Shown here piece after piece: positions 51,743 through 62,309 of a DNA stretch of 64,000 bases. The notes under the pieces are model-generated. The model was not told where the DNA came from. It was given only the letters and a program-made list of their open reading frames with translations, and did no database searches. Position 1 is the first letter of the stretch. Each line of letters begins with the position of its first letter. This stretch comes from Euonymus europaeus. Its lineage: Eukaryota; Streptophyta; Magnoliopsida; Celastrales; Celastraceae. Made by a program: the position numbers and the translations under genes. The stretch covers positions 25,501,555-25,565,554 of the forward strand of contig OY756963.1 of assembly GCA_963580455.1 (NCBI GenBank), given 5' to 3'.

Positions 51743-52839
51743 TTATGGTTTAGAGGACACTGACTAAATTTGCCTCCAAAGGTCACTGTTTGAAAACATT
51801 CCTGAAATAAAGATACAATGGACAAGCCCAAGAGCTAAAACATTACTAGCCCAGGTTCCAGTCTAACCTCTGGACTGCAAGAGATTAAGCAGGCGAAGAC
51901 TTGTGATAATGCAAAGAGAAAAAGTGACAGATATAGCAGTTCACAGCACCACTATGTCCTGATATTCCTTCATTCGGCTAATACTCCGTTAAACGCAATG
52001 AGAACCGACTATCCCATCCCAATAAACTCCAACTCCGATCGAATTTCCACCTGAAACCAACAAGATGAAAATTCCAAAAGATTTAAGTTAGTGTCCTTTT
52101 GGTGAAATGATGACAGAGACAGGTGCAGCATGAAGAATTATCTATCTTGTGATGAACAGAGTATGCCCATAGAAGAAATGGGAATGACATTTCCTGCCAT
52201 TTAACAAAGAAATTATTCAGAGTTACAATGTCACAATTAGATGCCCTCATAAAGGGCATTTCTTGCGATAAATGAGCATGCCTGCCTTCAGCATGTGGTG
52301 TTGAAAGGCACACAAAACTTGTCTACCCAAACTACTTCATAGGCATATCTTAGCAGAAAACTTGATTCCATGAGCAACCATTCAAACTGTTCCTTACTTA
52401 TCCATTAAAATCCAAACCATGTATGCATCTTCAGCCACAAACCAAACCAAACATAAGATGTGCATGAACAACTTTTAAAGCCTCCAACGTCATCTTTTGT
52501 TTTTTCAAGGAATCAGACAAAATGCTCTTACACTGTGATGACTTGTATATTCTATATATTGAGCGCTGGGACTACAAATCCACTGCCCTTTTTTTTTTTT
52601 TGCCTCCTCTAGAGAGAGAGAAAGTAACCAGCAAACAATATGAAGTTTGATATTCGATCAAAATATTGAAAAATAAGTTGAAAGCAAAATACAATACTTA
52701 CACACTTTCAGGTCTGCCCCAATGACTTCATTAAAAAAGGTGACTGTGTGACCAAAAAAGCTAACTCCAGCAGGCAGAGCAACATGATACGTTTGATTCC
52801 CTACATCTCAGAGAAGCAGTGCAAAATAGGAAGGCTAAG
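51743..52839. other. Intergenic DNA without a recognised gene
   Basis: AT-rich, with a T run near 52590. Short frames such as 52083-52313 match nothing known. It may include the 3' flank of the PPR pseudogene. Confidence 0.35.
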
Positions 52840-55354
52840 ATCGATTAACCTGGCTCGTATTATGGCCCCGGCCAATATTTTATAGTTTACCCATCAAAAT
52901 CAAAGGAAACCTCTCAATTTCTGACACCACACCACGGCTCTCTCAGGCATTCCCTGTTTGCAATATTGAGACAATAGTGCATTAGCCGCAATGACATTTG
53001 GAACAAAGGACATCTTAATCAATTTTGCTATTATAATCATAGAACGTTCCAGAAAGTCGCTGCAAACACCATTCATCATAGTTTTGTATGTCCCAGTTTT
53101 TCGAACAATGCCTGCAGAACAAAGTTCATCTAGCAGACTAGCATCATTACAGCTCCATTCATTTTTCAACTACTGCAAAAGAAAAATATGAATCACCAAA
53201 TTTTAACTAAGTTTAACTTTGTTAGTATGATTGCCATTACTTAGACAGTTCACAGTGTTAGTGACATGCCATGCACCTTGATTGTGAAGCAAAAGCAACA
53301 ATGGCATGTATCCAAAAATTTCAATATGAAATTAAGTTAACTCACCATGTATCACCTCTGCCGACATGCCATAAATTTCAGAGATCAATTCTCTCAAATC
53401 TCACCAAACTAAAATGTTCTGCAACAACTTCAAAGGAGGAATCCCAGTACTTGAAAGAAAAGTCTGTGTTGCTTTAAAGAAATCTTGATGAAGAGATGGC
53501 AAGTGGCAGATCATTTGAGGTTATTGCCAAGAAACAGACTCAAAGAAAAAGGGGATTCATCAGCCTGGAACCTAACATATACCTCAAATTTCACAACCAA
53601 CTTTCGAGAGCAAACAAAAAACATTTTCAATTAGCTTATGATGTCCATGACTAGCCTCTGGATTTATTGTATTTCTGCAAAAGTATTCATACATAATGTA
53701 CATGAGGAGATCTAGAAACAAGCTCTTCCCAGATGTTTCTTCACTTAAATCAGCACTTTCTTGCAAATAATAGTATGCCCAGTCCAAAATTGTATAGGTT
53801 GCCTTATCAAAATCAAAGAAAACCTCTCTCAATTTTTGACCCCACACCAAAGCTCTCTCAGGCATTCCCTGCTTGCAATATTGAGACAACATTACATTAT
53901 CTGTAATGAATGGCATTTGGAACAAAGGCCATCTTAATCAATTTTTCCGCTATGATCATAGCACGTTCCATTATGTCATTGGAAACACCATTCATCATAG
54001 TGTTGTATGTAACAGTGTTTGGAACAATGCCTGCTGAGATAAGCTCATCTAGCATCATTACAGCTTGATTCATTTTTCGAGTACGGGAGAAACCATGGAT
54101 CTGTATATTATAGGTTGTGATATCTGGGTACCATCCACTGATATACATTTTGTTCACAAATTCCTCTGCACTTGACTTGTAAAAGCAGTGCCAGCATCCA
54201 TAATGAGTGCCCAGAGATTGGAACAAGATGCCACACAACTTATAAGCAGACCATCTGAGGTTGTCAAATGCTTTACAGTATCCACCCATCAGTGTGTTAT
54301 ACGCAACAATATCAGCAGAAAGGCCGGCACAATGCATCTCTATAAATACATCAACTCCTGACCTCATTCTTCCCTGTCTAAAAAAACCTTGTCTAATAAG
54401 AAAAACAGTGAACACATTGGGTAGGAGGCCATTTTTCCTCATTTCTTTCTGTAACGTCAATGCTTCATGCAACCTCCCACAGTTACAAAACCCAGGAATA
54501 AGAGAGTTATAAGCAAAATTATTTGGCACGAACCCTATCCTTGACGTCTCTTAAAAAACAACATATGCCTCATCCCCCAGACCTGTTTTAGAAAGACGTT
54601 AATAAAGGCTGAGAAAGCACCATCTGGATATGATCCCCTTCCTAGCATCTCATTCCATAGATTTTGAGCCCCCACAATATCCCCTCGCTTGAAGTATCCA
54701 TCAAAAAGCAATGTGAAGGCCACTTTGCCAATTGTAAGACCCTTTTCCAACATCTTCTGCAAAACCTCCCTGGCTTCTTGCAGTCTACCCATTTTGCACA
54801 AGCATATAAGCAAATAACTACATGACGAAGATGAGGGGGTTAGACAAAAGTTAACCATGATTTTACATGCCTTACAGGCATTCTCTTCTAACCCTTCTCG
54901 GCTATCAGCTCCAGTAAGTATGTACAAAATATCAGAGAGAAAGCCTTCAATGTGTAACCTTATTTCTGTTTGACTATCTTCGATAATCCAACAACGATTT
55001 TACGGCGTTCGTTTGAATTCACAGCGGTCAAAGAATTTGAATTCAAATTACTAAATTGAGAGAATTGATTAAGGTGACAAAGAGCTGTAGAACTAGCGTT
55101 GGAAGAAGAATAAGAAGTGCATGAATAACAGGAATACAAGTGCACAACACTTGGTTTAGAGTTTTAGGAAAATTGTGATTGAAGAGAAACAAGGAGTGGT
55201 GTACCTTGATATATTTGCGCAGAAAGCGCACTAAAAAATAGGAAGACAGTGTTGGCGGCAGTGTGTGGTGGAGGTCGAGAGGCAGATTCGCATTTGTAGC
55301 AGAAATGAGGGACGTTGTAGGCTTGTAGCTTTGAAATGGGGTTTTCCAGCTCAA
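52840..55354 (-). pseudogene. PPR (pentatricopeptide repeat) pseudogene with a duplicated 3' part
   Basis: Minus-strand frames together encode a P-class PPR protein. Blocks are 55354-55043 and 55145-54960 (N-terminus, overlapping frames), 54927-54535 (YLLICLCKMGRLQEARE), 54529-53897 (YNSLIPGFCNCGRLHEAL, VAYNTLMGGYCKA, TYNIQIHGFSRTRKM) and 53925-53584. The units show the 35-residue PPR pattern. A TAA interrupts the frame after KIVKQK near 54960, and at least three frame changes follow, so no full protein can be made. The C-terminal part (LDELxSAGIV, LIKMxFVPN, LSQYCKQGMPERA) is present twice: about 54075-53765 and about 53165-52840. Functional PPR relatives bind organelle RNA. Confidence 0.75.
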
Positions 55355-55382
55355 TTTATAAAATAATATTTGAGTTGTTATT

Positions 55383-56025
55383 TGGGAGATGGGCTAAGAA
55401 GAGGGTTGGGAGGTGTTCATCAAAAAACGAATCTCTTCGCATTTTTATTTTGGGTAAATGGTTTGAAAGGGTTCAAGAACCCTCTTAACACCTTTTAACA
55501 TGTATTTTCTCAACTTGAATTAGAATGTAGTATTTACTCACATAAACTCTCTCAATATCTCCAAAATCAATCCCTCCCAAGTCTCAAGTGAAGATATCCA
55601 ATCACATAAATTCTCTCAACATCTCCAAAATCAACCCCTTCCAACTCTCAGGTGAAAGTATTCACTCACATAAACTCTCATTTATTTGGGAGATGTATTA
55701 AGAGGAGGGATGAGAGGGGTTTATGAACAAACGATTTTTTTATAACTTTTATTTGAGGTAAATAGTTTGAAAGGGTTCAAGAACCCCTCAACCCCTTCCA
55801 ACCTTCATTTTCTCAACCAGAATTGGAATGTTTCATTCACATAAATTCTTTTAATATCTCCAAAATCAATTCCTCATAACTCTCAAGTGAAGGTATTCAC
55901 TCACATAAACCCTCTCAACATTTTCAAAATCAACACCTCCCAAGTCCCAACTCTCAGATGAAGGTATTCACTCGTATAAATTCTTTCAAAACTTCCAAAA
56001 TCAATCCCTCCCAACCTCATGTCAA
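55383..56025. repeat. Nested tandem repeats (about 75-bp units within a block of about 300 bp)
   Basis: A unit carrying TATTCACTCACATAAA, TCTCAAYATCTCCAAAATCAA and CTCAGGTGAA is repeated, with variation, at about 55530, 55607, 55665, 55835, 55895 and 55965. The longer segment starting GGGAGATG..TTAAGA/CTAAGA recurs at about 55385 and 55686. No coding content. Confidence 0.75.
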
Positions 56026-56823
56026 ACATTGTCATAAAAGTAACTAAACTCGAGAGAGGAGACGGCATAGGCCAGCAAACTCTCTTCTTTTTTTACTTTT
56101 TTGGCGAGTGAACGGAGAACAAGAAAGTGGGTAAGGGCCTTCCGAACAAATGAGACCATATATGTTGTGAACAAAAATATACCGGCCCATTTGGCCTAAA
56201 AATAGTAGGTATACGAAAATGTGTCATACGACGTCGTGCTATAATGTATTTTGTCATAATTACTAGCCTCATTCTCCATCCAACAGCCTATAATATTTTT
56301 TCCTTAATTTGTTATGTTGTTTTATTTTTTATTATTATTGTTTTATTTCTAAAGACGGTCATTTTTATGCCCTTTGCATCTGTGTTTTTTTTTTTTGAGA
56401 TGTTAATAATGTTGGATTATGTAAAGAAATTAAAATGAAAATAAAGTTTAAGATAGCTTATCATAAGTTTGCTCGGATTATTATCCAAACTGTATTTAGG
56501 TTACAAATATTATCATAATATGGATTCAACTACACATTAGCCAATTGTCGAATCTTGCTCATACTAATGTTCTTTCTAGTTCACTGTCTGTGCCTACTAG
56601 CTCGGGTATGGACACTTTAATGGCCGAAAAGGCTGTGAGATGGAATTCATCATAGAGGGACTTTTCGAAAATAAATTGGGATGTCGAGTTGAGCTTGAAC
56701 TTATCGTAGTCAGGTTTTGGTATGGTGGTGAGGGACTAGACAACCTAGATGTCCTCAAGACTAGTTGTTCTTTTGCCCACCGCGGCTGAGGCGGAAGTGC
56801 CACTAGCAGCGTTATTGTATTTA
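56026..56823. other. Intergenic DNA without a recognised gene
   Basis: AT-rich with poly-T runs. A minus-strand frame at 56597-56803 is Ser/Pro-rich and unrecognised. The last nine bases before the MULE (56815-56823) are its left target duplication. Confidence 0.35.
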
Positions 56824-57693
56824 GGGTAAAGGGTACAGAGCCCTCTAAAGTATGACCTAATTGAAAAAGAACTCATAAATTATGAAAAACTGGATATAAC
56901 CCCCCAGACATTTGAGATGACGGTCAACCCACACGTTTAGCTCACTTTTAAAGGGTAAAAGGTACAGAGCCCCCTGAAGTATGGCCTAATTGAGAAAAAA
57001 AATCCCAAATTATGAAAAACTGGATATAACCCCCCAGTTAGCCACCAGGTTCGTGGTTGATGTGGAAAACAAGAAGAATTGGGAGTGGTTCTTAGAGTTA
57101 TTGTTCAACGACATTGGAAATAACAAGACTTAAACCTTCATTTCAAACCAACAAAGGGTATTGACTTGCAAAATATATGTTTTCATTGATCATATTCTAT
57201 CATATTTTGTTAATCATGGAGAGACAAAGGCTTTATCACAGGTTGTTGATCATACACCAAGCAGTCCATCATTGGTTTCACCTCCACAGATTCATCATGT
57301 CAGTCCACCTCCAGGCAGTCCGCTACCAGGTCCACCTCCACATATTCATCTTCACAGTCCACCAGAGAATACTGCACCCTTATTCATGCCAACACCAATA
57401 ATGGGACATGAAGTAATTCTAGATGTATTTTGGACATGTTGTATGCTGATTTTGACTGTTAGTTTAGTCTCACTGTTATTATTATTGTCATTGTCAATAC
57501 ACCCCTATAGTTTAACCTAATAGCATTTACCCCCTATAATATAGACATTTATTTCTGCAGCTTAATCACATTTACGCAAGTTGATCGTTATCTCAGACGG
57601 TCAACAAACATCTGGGGTTATATCCAGTTTTTCATAATTTGAAAGCTTTTTATCAATTAGGCCATAATTTAAGGGGCTCTGTACCCTTTACCC
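56824..57693. mobile_element. MULE (Mutator-like) relic with long terminal inverted repeats
   Basis: The 870-bp element is flanked by a 9-bp target duplication TTGTATTTA (56815-56823 and 57694-57702), the Mutator hallmark. The ends are inverted repeats of about 110 bp starting GGGTAAAGGGTACAGAGCCC. At the left, an extra copy of this end sequence begins at 56953. Inside, about 57050-57170 (plus) reads VVDVENKKNWEWFLELLFND, then a stop, then TFISNQQRV. These match the conserved core of MuDR-type transposases, in decayed form. A Pro/His-rich frame follows (57161-57520). Confidence 0.85.
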
Positions 57694-58109
57694 TTGTATT
57701 TAATACAACACTGATATTGATCCATTTATGTATTGTTTCTTATGTAAACTCTTTGTTTTTCGTTCGGCTAGTTACACCCCTATTTTTCCTATGTACAATC
57801 CGAAAAATCCAAAAAAAATCCTATTCTATAAACACTCCCATGTGCCAACCTATTACCCTTTTTTTGCCTTCGATTATCCTCTTATTCTCGCTTCTGTTTC
57901 GTTCCCTCTGTTTCGATTTTTGTAAGAGAGCTACCATGGCATATATTTTGAAGTGCTCTATCAGACCAGATCGTGAGGTGGAGCTCCATTGTAGGAGCGC
58001 GATCTATGTCTTCATGGTGGAGCAGCGTAGAGCCAGCTCCTAAGGATTCGATTATCGTTGTCACAAAAGCCCCAACAAATGCGATGTATGTCTCTGACAG
58101 GCCACAATT
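57694..58109. other. Short intergenic stretch before the DUF538 remnant
   Basis: There is no clear gene. Frames at 57936-58043 (plus) and 58196-57882 (minus) are unrecognised; the former may include the decayed 5' part of the DUF538 remnant. Confidence 0.3.
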
Positions 58110-58358
58110 TACAAGATCCTTCCTAAATTCACCGTCATTTTGTAGAGGGCTTGTTAGCTCACTTATGGATCTATCTCGAACTTGAAGGGCATTCAAGTGC
58201 AGAGATTCTTCCTCTGGCTCGATGTTGATGAGATCAAGGTGGATTTGCCTTCAAATGATAGTATTTACTTTCAAGTTGGGTTCATCAATAGAAAGCTCGA
58301 TGTCGATCAATTCAAGATTGTTCCTTCTTTGTTGAGTTATCAAGCTCGGTTATGTTGA
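58110..58358 (+). pseudogene. DUF538 protein remnant
   Basis: In one plus-strand frame, KILPKFTVIL is followed by stops, then LTYGSISNLKGIQVQRFFLW, LDVDEIKVDLPSNDSIYFQV and GFINRKLDVDQF, with a stop at 58356. This follows the DUF538 pattern (F-V-L-P-C..Y..I.G.I..L.GI..+.FFLW..V..I.V..P....I.F..G). Two internal stops near 58142 and 58154 and no supported N-terminus make it a pseudogene. DUF538 proteins are small, often secreted, and of poorly known function. The family call is from memory. Confidence 0.55.
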
Positions 58359-59268
58359 TCATTTTTTGCCTTTTCTTTTCTTCTTTGTGTTAATATTGGC
58401 TTTACTGGACTCCATTTTTGTGGATGGATATTATTTTCTTGTTGATTTCAAATCCCAATCCTTCAAATCTCACCACAAGAATGCAAGAAAATTGGAACCT
58501 ATAAGGTGTTTGATAAAATGCCTCAACCAAATGTACCTGGGGTATTCATGTTTCATTTGAATAATTAAGAATGGGGATGTATACTGGCCTGAGTTTTTTC
58601 ATACGAGGTTTCTTAGTATTGAAGTGTCCATAGAAAAATGGAGGAGTAACTAGTCCGAACCTTTTTTTTCTTCTTCTTCCAATGGTTAAAATCCAATGTA
58701 CCGTGTGGTGGGATGTTACTCACGGTGAATACATTTGATTTTCTTACACCAATTATGAATGAAATCCATGGAGGTATTCCTCTGACTATAACTAATAATA
58801 AAAAAAACATAAGAAGAGAGAGAGTGAGAGACCCAATCTCCTTCTATAATTGGCCAAATAGTTTGCAGTAGAGAAGTTTAGGGAAATTTACAATTGAGTG
58901 CAGTTCACAAAAGTATCACCAGGAATGGTACCGTGTCTATATGCTTCAGAATACTTGATTGCTTCAGAATTTCCTTTTCTTTTACTTGAGTGGATTCAAA
59001 GAGGGAAAATTTGAAACCAAAAATACAAATATCGTGATTACAAAATATTACACAAAACATAATCGCTAAAGAAGAGGCTCTGTTTCTGTACAAATCACCA
59101 TCCCCGAAGGAAAAATAATAATTCCTTATCAGTTCTTGATTTATCATTACAGAGCCTCCTCTCTTTTTTAATCCATTTTTTTCTCTGATGTAGAGGCGAG
59201 GATTTGATCTCTCTTCCTCGGGTTTTCGGTTCATAGATTTATGAACAATTTGATTCGATTTGTGTTCT
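58359..59268. other. Intergenic DNA and 3' UTR of the FLZ gene
   Basis: The part next to 59268 is presumably the 3' UTR of the minus-strand FLZ gene. No other gene is supported. Confidence 0.35.
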
Positions 59269-59704
59269 TTAGGCGACTGCAACTGTCCCCGTCCGTACGG
59301 TTTTGTTCTTGGCATCTGCCTTCCTGATGGATCCAGTAGAAGAAGAAGCAGAAGCAGAAGCAGCAGCAGAAGATGATCGTTTCCAGCTCTTCTCCTTGGC
59401 ATCATCGAACTCAATCTGCTCTTGTCTACACTCTTTACTACAAAACGGTGTATTCCCTCTGCAAACAGAAACCAAAACTCATCCCATGAATCCAATCACA
59501 AACAAATTCACACCAAAATCCAAAAAAAAAAATCTCCACCACATAATTTCAATCAAAAAGTAAATCTGAAACTTCAAAATCTAACCTGTACATGAAGATG
59601 TCAGCGTTGCATCCGAGTGACTTCCGGCAGAGAAAACACGATTCGAGAAAGTGAGGCTCCTTGCGCTGATCCAGATACGCAGCAGCAGCACCGTAAAAAG
59701 CCAT
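59269..59704 (-). CDS. FCS-like zinc finger (FLZ, DUF581) protein
   Basis: Two exons on the minus strand, 59704-59586 and 59458-59269, join in phase to 102 residues. The FLZ motif runs from [20 protein letters not shown] to the [10 protein letters not shown] block, with the CX2C and FCSxECR cysteines that define the family. The intron splits the motif after MYR, the usual position. The tail has a Ser/Ala tract encoded by GCA/GAA-type trinucleotides and is probably disordered. FLZ proteins bind SnRK1 kinase subunits and tune sugar, energy and ABA responses. The start gives the usual short leader [20 protein letters not shown]. It cannot be assigned to one numbered FLZ by sight. Confidence 0.92.
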
Positions 59705-61959
59705 GGCAGACGAAGCTTCGGCTAGATTGCGCTGGGTGTGCGACTATCGCTACAAGAAGAACAGGAGAGTGAGGGGGAAAATGCAGAGGTGGGTGTTGAC
59801 GTATATAAAGAGTGATGATGGGTCAATTGCGAGGGTGGACGGGACATAATCAGCTACTCCATGGTCCACTGTGTACTACATGAGCTCATCTCAAATAAGT
59901 TGTTTATGAGAGGCGTTCATTTTTTATTGGTGGATTATATGTTTGTTATTGTGGTTGGTAAAGCAGCTGAAAATACACTCAAATCAACGAAAGTTTTTTT
60001 TTTCTTTTATAAAACGAAATGTGGTTTTCCGGAACCCATGGGGGTGAATCTATTGGCTACATTCTGGTAGTTACTTTGGAATAAGTGGAATTCTTTCCTT
60101 TGTGTTGCTTTTGCTATTGAGTACATTCTCGTCTTTTAGATTTTTTATCAAGTCCTCATACATTAAGAATTCCTGTCAATTTACCCATGAGATATATGAG
60201 TGCCAGTGATGAGGATTCTTAAAGTCTTGATACAATTTTTTTTTTGATATAAATTTAGTTTATCAGCAATTTCTAATGTTGATAGATAAATAACTACTAT
60301 AAACAAGTTGAGTTTACTTAACTTTTTCACGTTAGAGTATATAATGCCAAATATTTGTTCTGTTTTCACATTCGAGTTTGTGGAACAATAATAATATATA
60401 AATTAAATTTATTATTAACTGTGTAGCAGAAAAATTAACGATAACAATAGTATAAAAATTTTGTATGGAAGAGAATTCATAGATTAAGGGAAGTCTTTGG
60501 GGTGAGTTTACCTGGACAACCCTTCAGAGCCTCAATCTCATATTTATTGTTCAAAAACTACAATTGTTTAATAATTAGATCAAGTAGTTCCATTTAGAAA
60601 TTTGTTTGATAACGTTTAAAAGAGTCTTATATTTTTTAAGAGTATTTTCATCAATTCAAATACACCACTCTGATTGATTTATCGCATAAACTCATGCAAA
60701 CCACCTAAATAATTCAGAATAATACTAGAATGATGACTACGAGAAAAGTAAATTACAATGATACTAGCATGAGATTTATTTAAGCATTTTCGCATGAAAA
60801 TTTCAAAAAGACAAGCTAAAAAATTGCCTTTTATTGGTTGTGGATGCAAACAAATTAAAGTTATATTTTGTTAATTTGTAAAGCAACCCCGTCGGGTACA
60901 TAAATGAGAAAGTCACGAGATACAGGGGCTTCCTTTTGATTTCTATAGAAAATAGGACCACTTGTCCGACAAAGAACGAAGGTAAGGCCCACAATTCACC
61001 CCAACTAAACAACAAAACAAAAGAACTTGGAGCTGACTCGGCACGGACCCCACCAAACTCCTTCAACAAAAAAGCCAATCAAAGCGAAGGACCCACCTGA
61101 CTCATGATCAAGCTGGCTCAACTTTCTGGGTCCTTGTCTCAGGGTCCCACAACAACTGCCCTTGTGCCCGGGTCAGCATCTAGAGGTACACGTGTGTCAT
61201 AGTCAGCTAGCCCAGCGCAGCATCATTTTATTTAAATACTCGCCACGTGCGACGTGGCAGCTCAGATGAAAAGAAAAGAGAAAGAAAGAACGTCTCGTTC
61301 TAGGTACTTGAACGGTCACGATTTGCTAGAAATAATGGACAGCGTTGGGTGTGCCATGCAGGATGAATGTGATTGGATTTGGGAGGTCTCAATTATTGTG
61401 GGAACGGGACCACTTTAAACTTGTCCCTCGTGAGGCATGAGCTGCATGCGTGGGTATTAAAATGATATAGATGTTCTCCTAAATCATTTTTCTCATAAAA
61501 AAGTGGTCATCAAATTATTTATTTATTTATTCAAAAATTACGAATAATTTAGATGACACTCGTATATCTGGTATTTCATATATAAGAATTCGAGCATCCC
61601 CAATCTCATTTTTCTGTACTAAAAAAAAAATATCATACTCATAATAATAATTATTATTATAATTCAATCTGTTTAGAATAATCGCGTAAGACAGATTGTC
61701 AGTTAGCGATATAAAACAAAGTATCATCAGAATCCAGCATATACTTTTTTTGATAATCTGGCACATGTCCGTCTTAAAAAAAATTAATGTTATGGATCCA
61801 TTTTATGACCCACATTTGACGAATCATATTATATATAAATAAAATAATAAATACACACATATGTAGAACCCATTGATAACCAACACTTTACAGGAGTAAA
61901 ATATTGATCATAAATTAGATTCTGGAACATTTTCGTTAGAAAAACACGATCCTTCCAGA
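59705..61959. other. Long intergenic region upstream of FLZ and uS17
   Basis: Mostly AT-rich. A frame at 61078-60803 (minus) is not recognised. A G-box/ABRE cluster lies at 61188-61258 (separate entry). A stretch near 61550-61600 (AGATGACACTCGTATATCTG) resembles one near 9208-9255 (AGATGACACTCATATGTGTG), so both may come from one dispersed repeat. Confidence 0.35.
61188..61258. promoter_or_regulatory. G-box/ABRE cluster
   Basis: ACACGTGT near 61188, CCACGTGC at 61243-61250 and GACGTGGC at 61251-61258 are ACGT-core sites that bind bZIP/bHLH factors. The last two are adjacent. They lie 1.5 kb upstream of the FLZ start (minus) and 1.05 kb upstream of uS17, so the target gene is not clear. Confidence 0.55.
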
Positions 61960-62309
61960 GGAAACCAATGGGCCTCTGACTAGCTCCAAAAAATGGGCCT
62001 CTCTATTTTAGTAACTTAGTATCTTCAATCTGGGCTTCGTGGAATGAACACAATGGGCCATCCAATCTGCGCTAGAAACCAATGGGCCACTTACTCCCCA
62101 CCTACTATCTGTAGACTGTAGTTGGGCATTTTGAACAAAAAGTCTCAGGATAAGCCGAGTAATTAAATAGGGGCCCATTTTGTAAGACCCATTTGGAGCC
62201 CATTGAGTCTCATATATAACAGTAGGGGTTCTAATTAGGGTTTCTGTCTGTCTGTCTGTCTGTCTTTGTGGTTTGTAATCCTATTGTCCTTGGCGCTGAA
62301 TTTTCAACC
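61960..62309 (+). promoter_or_regulatory. Ribosomal-protein-type promoter of uS17
   Basis: At least five TGGGCC/TGGGCT site II elements occur (near 61970, 61994, 62033, 62053, 62086), with complementary GGCCCA near 62172 and GCCCA near 62197. A TATA-like CATATATAACA lies near 62211, and a telo-box (TTAGGGTTT) at about 62236. (GTCT)n follows in the leader (62247-62266). The order and spacing fit the site II plus telo-box promoters of plant translation genes. Confidence 0.75.
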
